A stretch of 5,188 bases of DNA from Chlorobiota bacterium (lineage in GTDB: Bacteria; Bacteroidota; Bacteroidia; Bacteroidales; JAADJA01), in NCBI GenBank assembly GCA_030592565.1, contig JAUVIX010000280.1, positions 1 to 5,188 on the forward strand. Reading direction: 5' to 3'. The translations under genes and the position numbers were made by a program. The notes under the pieces are model-generated. The model had not been told where the DNA came from. It searched no databases and was given only the letters and a program-made list of their open reading frames with translations. Below, piece by piece: positions 1 through 5,180 of this stretch. How positions within the stretch are numbered: position 1 is the stretch's first letter; each line of letters opens with the position of its first letter.

Positions 1-1
1 C

Positions 2-1039
2 GAACATGGTGGTGCAATCATTCTTTATAAGGGATCAAATGCCAGAATTGAGCATAATCTGTTTTTTGATAATGAGTCAAATACTTCCGGAGGTGCAATT
101 GAAATTGCGAATAACTGTAACCCTATTTTGCTAAACAACACTATTACCCGGAATAAGTCAACAATTGGCGGTGGTATTGATATTTCAGAAAATTCAACAC
201 CAACAATTATCAACACCATATTGTGGGGCAATAGTGCTAACGAGTGGCGTCAAATATCTATTTCCACAAGCGATTGTAAAGTTAATACGTTATATTCTGA
301 TATTGAAAAAGGATTATCGGATATTGGCCCATATCCCTATCAGGGTCTTTACTTACATAATATTTCATCAAATCCTCATTTCCTTAATAAACTTGCAAAC
401 GACTTTCACTTAACACAGAATTCTCCTTGTGTTAATACAGGTACGCCGCTAATTGTGGATCCCAACGGAACTATTTCAGATATGGGTGCACTCTATTTTG
501 CAACACCAGCATCTCCTATAGCCAGAATAGCAACAGATATAACCTATTTTAGCTTCCAGGCAAACTGGATGCCGGCTTTTGATGCCGAATATTATAGATT
601 GTATTTAGCCTATGATGAAGAGTTCAAGGATTATGTAAATGGTTATAATGGGCTGAAAGTAGATGATAATACCTCCTATTTGGTTGACGGTCTTAAAGAC
701 AATACAATGTATTATTATCGTTTAACTGCGCTAAATGATGTTGGTTATAGCGACTTTTCAAATATTATAAGTCTGAAAACGCCTTTACCTTCATTGGAGA
801 AATCTGCAGTAAATGAGGTTGTCTTACGTCAGGTCAACAGTGGACTCGTAGTAACAATCCCGGGTGAAGTACAAGCTAATAGTGAGATTTATATTTATAA
901 TATTATGGGACAGCTTTTACAACATCAAAGTCTAAACCGTGGGGCGAATAATATTTCGCTGAAACAAGACCACAGAATACTGATAGTCAAGGTAATTTGT
1001 GAGAATAAATGCGATACCAGGAAGATTTTCCAGTGGTAA
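2..1039 (+). CDS. Secreted parallel beta-helix protein with FN3-like and T9SS C-terminal sorting domains (5' partial)
   Basis: The frame is open from the window edge to TAA at 1037-1039, giving the last 345 residues; the start and signal peptide lie upstream. Residues 1 to about 100 show irregular Asn/Gly/Ile-rich coils (for example 'NNTITRN' and 'GGGIDIS') typical of right-handed beta-helix proteins. Near 141-166 comes the cap common in such Bacteroidota proteins: 'SPCVNTGTP' followed by 'DPNGTISDMGALYF'. Residues of about 170-260 fit a fibronectin type III domain ('YYRLYLA', 'YYYRLTALNDVGYSDFSN'). The last ~75 residues resemble a T9SS type A sorting domain, with the 'IYIYNIMGQLLQ' core and a basic end 'RKIFQW'. 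By family knowledge such proteins cross the outer membrane by T9SS and are anchored or released at the surface. The helix may bind or cleave polysaccharide, but no catalytic residues can be assigned. The substrate is unknown. Confidence 0.88.
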   Translation, partial: EHGGAIILYKGSNARIEHNLFFDNESNTSGGAIEIANNCNPILLNNTITRNKSTIGGGIDISENSTPTIINTILWGNSANEWRQISISTSDCKVNTLYSDIEKGLSDIGPYPYQGLYLHNISSNPHFLNKLANDFHLTQNSPCVNTGTPLIVDPNGTISDMGALYFATPASPIARIATDITYFSFQANWMPAFDAEYYRLYLAYDEEFKDYVNGYNGLKVDDNTSYLVDGLKDNTMYYYRLTALNDVGYSDFSNIISLKTPLPSLEKSAVNEVVLRQVNSGLVVTIPGEVQANSEIYIYNIMGQLLQHQSLNRGANNISLKQDHRILIVKVICENKCDTRKIFQW

Positions 1040-1094
1040 TGTATGTGTTTAACAAATAACTAAAAACTATTTGGTTAAAACATTCTTCAACCTG

Positions 1095-1125
1095 CTTTTC
1101 CCTCTCAATTTTAGAGAGGGAAAAG
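1095..1125. repeat. Perfect 12-bp hairpin downstream of the beta-helix gene
   Basis: CTTTTCCCTCTC (1095-1106) is exactly complementary to GAGAGGGAAAAG (1114-1125) across a 7-nt loop. It starts about 55 bp after the stop of the beta-helix gene. No U-run follows the stem (the next bases are AGGTGAAGG), so it is not a textbook intrinsic terminator, although it could stop or stabilise the transcript 3' end. The 'CCCTCTC...GAGAGGG...GGTGA' layout resembles the short extragenic palindromes dispersed in many bacterial genomes; that link is from memory and untested. A looser CCTCTCCC motif recurs near 1385-1392 without its complementary arm. Confidence 0.6.
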
Positions 1126-1155
1126 AGGTGAAGGAAACCAACAAGTAAAATATTA

Positions 1156-1323
1156 AACCCGGATTATGTAATAGACTTCGTTATGAAAGCTACAAGTACA
1201 ATAAAATATGAAGTTTTGAAACGAAAGCATAGCACCACTATGGTGAGGCTTCAAAATTTAACTCTTGTCATATTTTGCAGTAATTGTAGCTTGGAATAGA
1301 TTTTCTATTGCATATTCCGGGTT
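1156..1323. repeat. Long imperfect foldback (MITE-like inverted repeat)
   Basis: The two halves of this ~168-bp segment are imperfect reverse complements over most of their length. The outer arms are 1156-1174 (AACCCGGATTATGTAATAG) and 1305-1323 (CTATTGCATATTCCGGGTT), which pair at 17 of 19 positions. Further in, 1187-1195 pairs with 1284-1292 (9 bp), 1203-1211 with 1268-1276 (9 bp) and 1214-1220 with 1250-1256 (7 bp). The tip is CACCA/TGGTG at 1233-1245 around a 3-nt loop. No open reading frame is plausible inside. Matching termini plus a self-complementary body fit a miniature inverted-repeat element or a REP-type structured repeat. No clear target-site duplication could be recognised. A structured RNA is the alternative. 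Confidence 0.65.
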
Positions 1324-1342
1324 AAAAGATAGAGGCCTTTGC

Positions 1343-1354
1343 AAAACTAGTTTT
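1343..1354. repeat. Perfect 12-bp palindrome AAAACTAGTTTT beside the foldback
   Basis: AAAACTAGTTTT is its own reverse complement. It follows directly after GAGGCCTTTGC at 1332-1342, twenty bases beyond the foldback end. GAGGCCTTTGCAAAA is reminiscent of terminal inverted repeats of some IS5-type elements, but only one end is seen and no transposase is present, so a solo insertion-sequence end is a guess. It could equally be an operator or chance in AT-rich DNA. Confidence 0.35.
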
Positions 1355-1484
1355 TCTGTATTTGCTTATTAAGATTCTCTCAACCTCCTCTCCCTTGTAA
1401 AGGTCTCTTTTTTCAACACCGTTTCAATACAGAATGAATTTGTAATTTTCCCGTCAAAAACTGAAAAAACCTAAAAAATCCCCA

Positions 1485-1525
1485 AAAATGTAACGTGAGT
1501 GTTATAAAATGTAACGTGAGTGTTA
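1485..1525. repeat. Two identical 20-bp direct repeats (operator-like)
   Basis: AAAATGTAACGTGAGTGTTA occurs at 1485-1504 and again at 1506-1525, separated by a single T. The 21-bp period is two helical turns, so both copies present the same DNA face. Each copy contains the imperfect dyad TAAC-N6-GTTA. The second copy overlaps the likely -33 region of a promoter-like sequence at 1523-1555. These properties fit tandem sites for a dimeric transcription factor. There are only two copies and no spacer array, so this is not CRISPR. Confidence 0.7.
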
Positions 1526-1555
1526 GCATTCTACCTGCCAAACTTTGTATCTTTA
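1523..1555 (+). promoter_or_regulatory. Bacteroidetes-type promoter-like sequence with no gene downstream
   Basis: TATCTTTA at 1548-1555 matches the Bacteroidetes -7 consensus TAnnTTTG at all but the last base. TTAG at 1523-1526 lies 21 bp upstream, close to the expected -33 TTTG. Transcription would start near 1560-1565 and run rightward, but no open reading frame follows before the convergent lipoprotein gene ending at 1640. A transcript would be a short RNA or antisense to that gene, or the promoter may have lost its gene. AT-rich DNA yields such matches by chance; the adjacent direct repeats are what raise the likelihood. Confidence 0.35.
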
Positions 1556-1599
1556 CAGAATTAGAGGTTGAGAGTGTAGCAAAAGATTAAAGAAAAACA

Positions 1600-1619
1600 T
1601 ACAAAACACATTTTTTGTA
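1600..1619 (-). terminator. Possible weak terminator for the minus-strand operon
   Basis: TACAAAA (1600-1606) pairs with TTTTGTA (1613-1619) around a 6-nt loop, about 20 bp beyond the lipoprotein stop codon. Read on the minus strand, the stem is followed by TGTTTTTCTTT, a U-rich tract as expected of an intrinsic terminator. The 7-bp stem has only one G-C pair, so it would be weak. Confidence 0.35.
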
Positions 1620-1639
1620 ACAGGGAAAATTGATATAAC

Positions 1640-2275
1640 TTACCTGATATCTCCCAACCGCACATTCCATATCTTCATGATATCCGTTCCAAATACCTTA
1701 TCTTCTTTTATAACCCAAAAGTCGGCATTTCTTCTGATTGAATTAATAATATGATTAGGAGTGGCAGGATCGGTAAAATTTTGTGAAAACCTGAGAATCC
1801 CTGAATAAGTTGTATTGTCAATTCTGTGAAGCGGTTCATAAGTGTCTATGGAGTCAAATGTATAGGTTTGATGCTGCAATTTGTTTTCCAGCCCATTCTT
1901 TATTAGAATATTAACTTTAAGTTCTTTTGCCGTCCCCTTGCCAAGATCAATACATTGTAAAGTTTCATTTCCCGATAGAAAAGTTTTATTTATCATATCA
2001 CCCGCTTTTATCCTGAACGACATATCAAGTGAAGTATCTGTCATAATATGGAGGTATTCAGCCAGGTCAGATAGTTTTTGTTTTGCCGTTGTCTCATAAG
2101 CAAACAGGGGAGTTTCCGTCAGATAGTCTGTTTCAAATTCATTACGGATTTCGTTTCTGGTTTCATTTAAAGCCTCCGCCTCACGCTTACTAACAGCTTC
2201 TTCATCTGTGCAGGATGGTGCATAAATTATAAACAGACCAAGAATAAATATTGATATTTTTAAATATTTAATCAT
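1640..2275 (-). CDS. Putative lipoprotein, second gene of a two-gene envelope operon
   Basis: The protein has 211 residues and ends in TAA. Lys3 and Lys6 precede a hydrophobic stretch (residues 7-18), then 'YAPSC', with Cys22 as the likely lipidated residue after signal peptidase II cleavage. 'TDEE' follows Cys22; acidic residues here resemble the lipoprotein export signal that sends Bacteroidota lipoproteins to the cell surface. Residues ~27-50 are charged and probably helical or coiled coil. No catalytic motif is visible, and 'DLAEYLHIMTDTSLDMSFRIKAGDMI' (66-95) may be helical; the C-terminal half looks beta-rich ('YSGILRFSQNF', 'ADFWVIKEDKVFG'). The ATG (2275-2273) directly abuts the TAG of the upstream gene, implying translational coupling; AAGG lies just upstream of the start. 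It is probably a periplasmic or surface partner of the membrane protein encoded upstream. No named family is recognised. Confidence 0.8.
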   Translation of the reverse strand: MIKYLKISIFILGLFIIYAPSCTDEEAVSKREAEALNETRNEIRNEFETDYLTETPLFAYETTAKQKLSDLAEYLHIMTDTSLDMSFRIKAGDMINKTFLSGNETLQCIDLGKGTAKELKVNILIKNGLENKLQHQTYTFDSIDTYEPLHRIDNTTYSGILRFSQNFTDPATPNHIINSIRRNADFWVIKEDKVFGTDIMKIWNVRLGDIR

Positions 2276-3208
2276 CTACCTTTTTTTGTTAATCCTAAAT
2301 CGAAGGATCATTATTTTATCATCATTAAATTTTGTATCTAATATTTCAATATGCTTCAGACTGCCGGACGGAATTGTCAGCTTGTCAATAAACTCCTCTT
2401 TATTATATATTTCCATTCCCGGTGCATTCGCATCATTAAGTACCTGGTAAATAATGGCTGCATCATCGAATATATTTGCCAGGTGGCTTCTTCTTTTTTG
2501 CCAGTCATCAACATCCATCACCGAAAAGTAATGGATGATCAATGCATAATCGTTGGCTTGCAGGCTGATCTTTTGGTTTGTGTCAAATTTTTTCAGGATA
2601 CGGGTTATCGTGTCGGTTTTGTAATAGGGTGCACTTAAAACCATTTTCAGGATGCTTTCATCCGTTTTCAAAACAAAATGCCCGCTTGTATCGCTAAAAT
2701 AAACTGTTGGGGATTCATCTTCAGATAAAACTTTAATCCCTACTTGATTGTCGGTAATGACTTCCCTGGTATAGGCATCGTAAAAAGTGAATTTATATTC
2801 ACGCGTGCTTAGTTGTTTAAAAAGGAGAAACAGTACCGCCATCACCAGGATGAGGAGGAGGGGCAAAACAATAAACACCCGGTTTTCTTTTGATAAAGGT
2901 TTGCCACGTGGAAATTTTGAATTGTTTTTATGCACAAAATCATCCCAATTGGCATAACCAACATATTTGCTTAACAGATTCAAAACATCAATTCTGGGCA
3001 GCGTCTTGCTTTTAGACTTAATATGATTATAAAACCATTTCTCGCTGATGTGGGCATTTACTTTTATCAGCAGGTCTTCCTGAAAATCGGTGATCTCCTG
3101 CCCCTTCCAGTCAGAAATTGAAGGGTTGATACCGGGATAGGTTTGTTTCATGGTAGCCATGATCTTTTGCTTTAGCAACTCAAAATGATATTTGTTTACG
3201 TTGTGCAA
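2276..3208 (-). CDS. Single-pass membrane protein with helical cytoplasmic domain and periplasmic domain; possible transmembrane regulator
   Basis: The protein has 310 residues and ends in TAG. Residues 1-100 are soluble and helical. The stretch 'ISEKWFYNHIKS' (54-65), 'LPRIDVLNLLSKYVGY' (70-85) and 'NWDDF' (87-91) resembles helix-turn-helix-like N-terminal modules seen in Bacteroidota proteins. Residues ~111-130 form one strongly hydrophobic membrane segment with basic residues (Lys107, Arg110) before it, so the N-terminus should be cytoplasmic. Residues ~137-215 fit a carboxypeptidase-regulatory-like beta-sandwich. Residues ~232-310 ('DDWQKRRSHLANIFDDAAIIYQV', 'MEIYNKEEFIDKLTIPSGSLKHIEIL') look like a compact alpha/beta domain of unknown function. 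The frame opens with TTG (3208-3206), with an in-frame TAA just upstream. The next ATG is codon 17, but residues 5-16 look like part of the domain, so TTG is preferred. It is the first gene of the operon. A ToxR-like role is inference. Confidence 0.8.
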   Translation of the reverse strand: MHNVNKYHFELLKQKIMATMKQTYPGINPSISDWKGQEITDFQEDLLIKVNAHISEKWFYNHIKSKSKTLPRIDVLNLLSKYVGYANWDDFVHKNNSKFPRGKPLSKENRVFIVLPLLLILVMAVLFLLFKQLSTREYKFTFYDAYTREVITDNQVGIKVLSEDESPTVYFSDTSGHFVLKTDESILKMVLSAPYYKTDTITRILKKFDTNQKISLQANDYALIIHYFSVMDVDDWQKRRSHLANIFDDAAIIYQVLNDANAPGMEIYNKEEFIDKLTIPSGSLKHIEILDTKFNDDKIMILRFRINKKR

Positions 3209-3245
3209 AATTGGTTAATTATTTAAGTTCTTGATAGTAAAATCC

Positions 3246-3266
3246 TTGCAAAACAATTTGCAAACA
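3246..3266. promoter_or_regulatory. TTGCAAA direct repeats upstream of the minus-strand operon
   Basis: TTGCAAAACA (3246-3255) and TTGCAAACA (3258-3266) are near-identical and spaced 12 bp start to start. The second copy contains the perfect palindrome TTTGCAAA (3257-3264). They lie about 40-60 bp upstream of the operon start, where a promoter or operator is expected. Function is inferred from position only. Confidence 0.3.
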
Positions 3267-3315
3267 TTTTACAAGAGAAATTCAACCCATCCTGTAGCTA
3301 TCATCTTAATTTTAC

Positions 3316-3357
3316 CCGGAAAATCGAATTAAAAACAAAAATAAGAAATTTTTCCGG
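3316..3357. promoter_or_regulatory. 8-bp inverted repeat CCGGAAAA / TTTTCCGG in the divergent intergenic region
   Basis: CCGGAAAA at 3316-3323 is exactly repeated in inverted orientation at 3350-3357, with a 26-bp AT-rich spacer. The arms sit between the divergent membrane-protein operon and the FISUMP gene. C/G-rich arms stand out against the surrounding A/T. There is no U-run, so a terminator is unlikely. A regulator binding dyad, possibly controlling one or both promoters, is the simplest reading. Confidence 0.35.
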
Positions 3358-3497
3358 TTCACAACATAAGAAAATAATATTTTCAGATAAATTAGATACA
3401 GATAAAAATGACAACATAGAAATTATTGATATTCATTAATAAACTGCAGTATAAAATTTATAAACAGAAATTCATGTCTAACCTTATATTTACAACT

Positions 3498-4547
3498 ATG
3501 AAAGCACGCATTATTCTATTCGCAACCGTAATCTTCGCAACTCACTCGCTGTTTGCTCAAAATCCAACAATTGAGCTGCTATTTACCGGAGACAATAATG
3601 GCAATTATACTAGTCTAGACAGTATCTACATAAAAAACATGACTCAGGGTGGAGATGTTATGTTATACGCACCTGATACAACTTATAATCTGTTTTGGAC
3701 TGGCATAAATGAATTCCCAGCAGATGTGAGTTCATTAAGTCTGACTCAAAATTTCCCTAATCCATTTAAAGGAAAAACAGAAATTAATCTCAGCATGAAC
3801 AAAAGTGGTATGGCAACTATTGAGGTAACCAACCTCCTGGGGCAAAATGTTGCTAGATATCAGGGTGTACTAAACCCTGGAAATCATCTATTCTCATTCT
3901 CTTCCGGCTCTAAAAACATCTACCTGCTTTCAGTAAGCGCAGGCGGCAATACAAAGACTATAAAACTATCTTCCACTACCAGTTCAGGATTGAATTATGA
4001 AATAGAATATTTGGGCTCTGGCCCCCAAAACACCAATTTAAAATCAGCTGGATTAGTAAAGTATCTCCCCTTTGAACCGGGAGATGCTTTATTATTTGTC
4101 GGCTATAACGAACTTGGTGAGTCGGGAATACTGGATTCGCCTGAAGAATCAAAAACATACACATTTCAATATGCAACCAATATTCCTTGTATTGGAGTAC
4201 CAACTGTGGATTATGAAGGTCAAACATACAATACTATTCAAATTTATAGCCAATGCTGGTTTAAAGAAAATTTGAATATTGGGGAGATGATCCCTGCTTC
4301 CCAGTCGCAGACAAATAACAACACTATCGAAAAATATTGTCCGCTAAATAATGAAAACTACTGTAATACTTTTTCAGGGGGATTATATCAATGGAGCGAA
4401 ATGATGAATTATGCCAATGACCCCGGAGCGCAGGGTATTTGTCCTGATGGCTGGCATATTCCAACTGATATTGAATGGCAGGTACTTGAAGGTGCTGTTG
4501 ATAGCGTATATGGGATTGGGAATCCTGAGTGGGCTAATACCGATTAG
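3498..4547 (+). CDS. Secreted FISUMP-domain protein with internal T9SS sorting-like domain, truncated by in-frame TAG
   Basis: The start is ATG 3498, which gives a clean signal peptide ('MKARIILFATVIFATHSLFAQ', cleavage expected after Gln21); the frame is open further upstream but adds no credible signal. The TAG at 4545-4547 ends the product at 349 residues. Residues 22-78 form a small beta-rich region. Residues 80-159 look like a T9SS type A sorting domain ('LTQNFPNPF', 'TIEVTNLLGQNV') but lie internally. A beta-rich linker follows ('LPFEPGDALLFVGY'). From about Cys231 a FISUMP domain begins ('QCWFKENLN' 252-260, 'LYQWSEMMNY' 296-305, 'CPDGWHIPTDIEW' 315-327). The stop falls inside this domain; the rest continues in the same frame to 4826. 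FISUMP domains occur in exported proteins of Bacteroidota and Fibrobacter; the function is largely unknown. No Shine-Dalgarno sequence is obvious. Confidence 0.82.
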   Translation: MKARIILFATVIFATHSLFAQNPTIELLFTGDNNGNYTSLDSIYIKNMTQGGDVMLYAPDTTYNLFWTGINEFPADVSSLSLTQNFPNPFKGKTEINLSMNKSGMATIEVTNLLGQNVARYQGVLNPGNHLFSFSSGSKNIYLLSVSAGGNTKTIKLSSTTSSGLNYEIEYLGSGPQNTNLKSAGLVKYLPFEPGDALLFVGYNELGESGILDSPEESKTYTFQYATNIPCIGVPTVDYEGQTYNTIQIYSQCWFKENLNIGEMIPASQSQTNNNTIEKYCPLNNENYCNTFSGGLYQWSEMMNYANDPGAQGICPDGWHIPTDIEWQVLEGAVDSVYGIGNPEWANTD

Positions 4548-4826
4548 AGAGGTGCCGATGCAGGGGGGAATTTGAAACAAACCGGTACTGAATGGTGGGA
4601 ATCTCCAAATACCGGGGCTACTGATGCATTTGGTTTTACAGCTCTTCCAGGAGGTTATGTTGTGCAGGATGAATATTGGGGAGGCGGATGGAAAGGTTAT
4701 TTCTGGAGTTCAAATGTTGTGGGAAAATTTTACCGCAATATGGATTGGGATCAGGTTATGATCAAACGAGATAATACTGGGGGTGGTAGTGGCCTTGCTA
4801 TATCTGTTCGTTGTTTGAAAGATTAA
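4548..4826 (+). pseudogene. C-terminal remainder of the FISUMP domain after the in-frame TAG
   Basis: This is the in-frame continuation of the gene starting at 3498: 92 codons from AGA 4548 to TAA 4824-4826. It has the canonical second half of a FISUMP domain: 'DAGGNLKQTGTEWW', 'SPNTGATDAFGFTALPGGY', 'GYFWSSN' and the terminal 'AISVRCLKD'. The upstream segment ends 'EWANTD', and this one begins 'RGADAGG'. Family members typically carry Trp between them, so TGG to TAG, a single G-to-A change, explains the break. No frameshift is needed and no residues appear lost. Read through, the protein would be 442 codons long. Independent translation from TTG 4572, preceded by a G-run, is conceivable but would yield half a domain without a signal peptide. 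Confidence 0.8.
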
Positions 4827-5180
4827 AACTGGAAATATAATGAAACAAGTATGATCCCTGAATTTTTAAATTGACTTATAGCCAGGCAATTACAAAATTC
4901 AAAATGGATGAAATGCATATTGCTGGGATAATAATTATGAAGGAGCAGTTAAAAATGATGATGTGTTTCGGGACTACAGAATTGATTTTTAGCACAATCA
5001 AAAAGTGCGTTGGCCCGAAAATTTGGCGCGAGCCGGTGTTGGCATGTGGGAGGAAGCATTATATTTTCTTGACTTTTTTGTTTCGTTTTTGTGTTAAGAC
5101 AAAAATTAAAGTCCGTCCGACAGGACAATGATAAAATTGTAATAAATTGATTATTTAACATTAAGATAAATTATACACGT
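4827..5180. other. Gene-free stretch with a GC-richer patch and small inverted repeats
   Basis: No reading frame here looks like a real gene: plus- and minus-strand frames of up to 86 codons lack a credible start and have low-complexity translations. A short frame-1 segment (4912-4992) ending 'DDVFRDYRIDF' has a protein-like composition and could be a gene relic. Around 5006-5050 the DNA becomes clearly GC-richer and carries GTTGGC twice (5009-5014 and 5038-5043). TTTTTGT (5086-5092) pairs with ACAAAAA (5099-5105) around GTTAAG, without a following U-run. GTCC (5115-5118) and GGAC (5123-5126) form a 4-bp hairpin. The mixture suggests a decayed gene end or an interspersed intergenic repeat. 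Confidence 0.4.

Noticed and set aside
25..231. 68-codon minus-strand frame
   Set aside because: It is antisense to the well-supported beta-helix coding frame.
1485..1525. CRISPR array
   Set aside because: There are only two repeats, separated by one base, and no spacers.
1881..2638. Plus-strand frames at 1881-2099 and 2351-2638
   Set aside because: They are antisense to the lipoprotein and membrane-protein genes, whose frames carry a lipobox, a membrane segment and family-like motifs.
3485..3492. TATATTTA as a -7 promoter element for the FISUMP gene
   Set aside because: It lies only five bases before the ATG, and no TTTG-like -33 element occurs at the right spacing.
3426..3497. Upstream extension of the FISUMP gene to codon ATT at 3426
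   Set aside because: It would bury the signal peptide behind 24 residues. ATG 3498 gives a standard signal peptide ending LFAQ.
3976..4227. 83-codon minus-strand frame and the overlapping plus-strand frame at 4072-4275
   Set aside because: Both are shadows of the FISUMP gene in other frames, with no domain or start support.
4545..4547. Genome-wide TAG reassignment
   Set aside because: TAG ends the membrane-protein gene exactly at the lipoprotein start. The interrupted codon is expected to be Trp, not the Gln common in TAG-recoded phages.
5086..5105. Intrinsic terminator formed by TTTTTGT/ACAAAAA
   Set aside because: The stem is almost all A-T, and no U-run follows it on either strand.
4871..5131. 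86-codon plus-strand frame ending in a hydrophobic 'YIFLTFLFRF' segment
   Set aside because: It has only a TTG start, Met-rich low-complexity sequence and no ribosome binding site. It spans a sharp base-composition change, so it is treated as spurious.
4949..5161. 70-codon minus-strand frame
   Set aside because: It covers the same repeat-like DNA in antisense, has no recognisable domain, and its composition looks non-coding.
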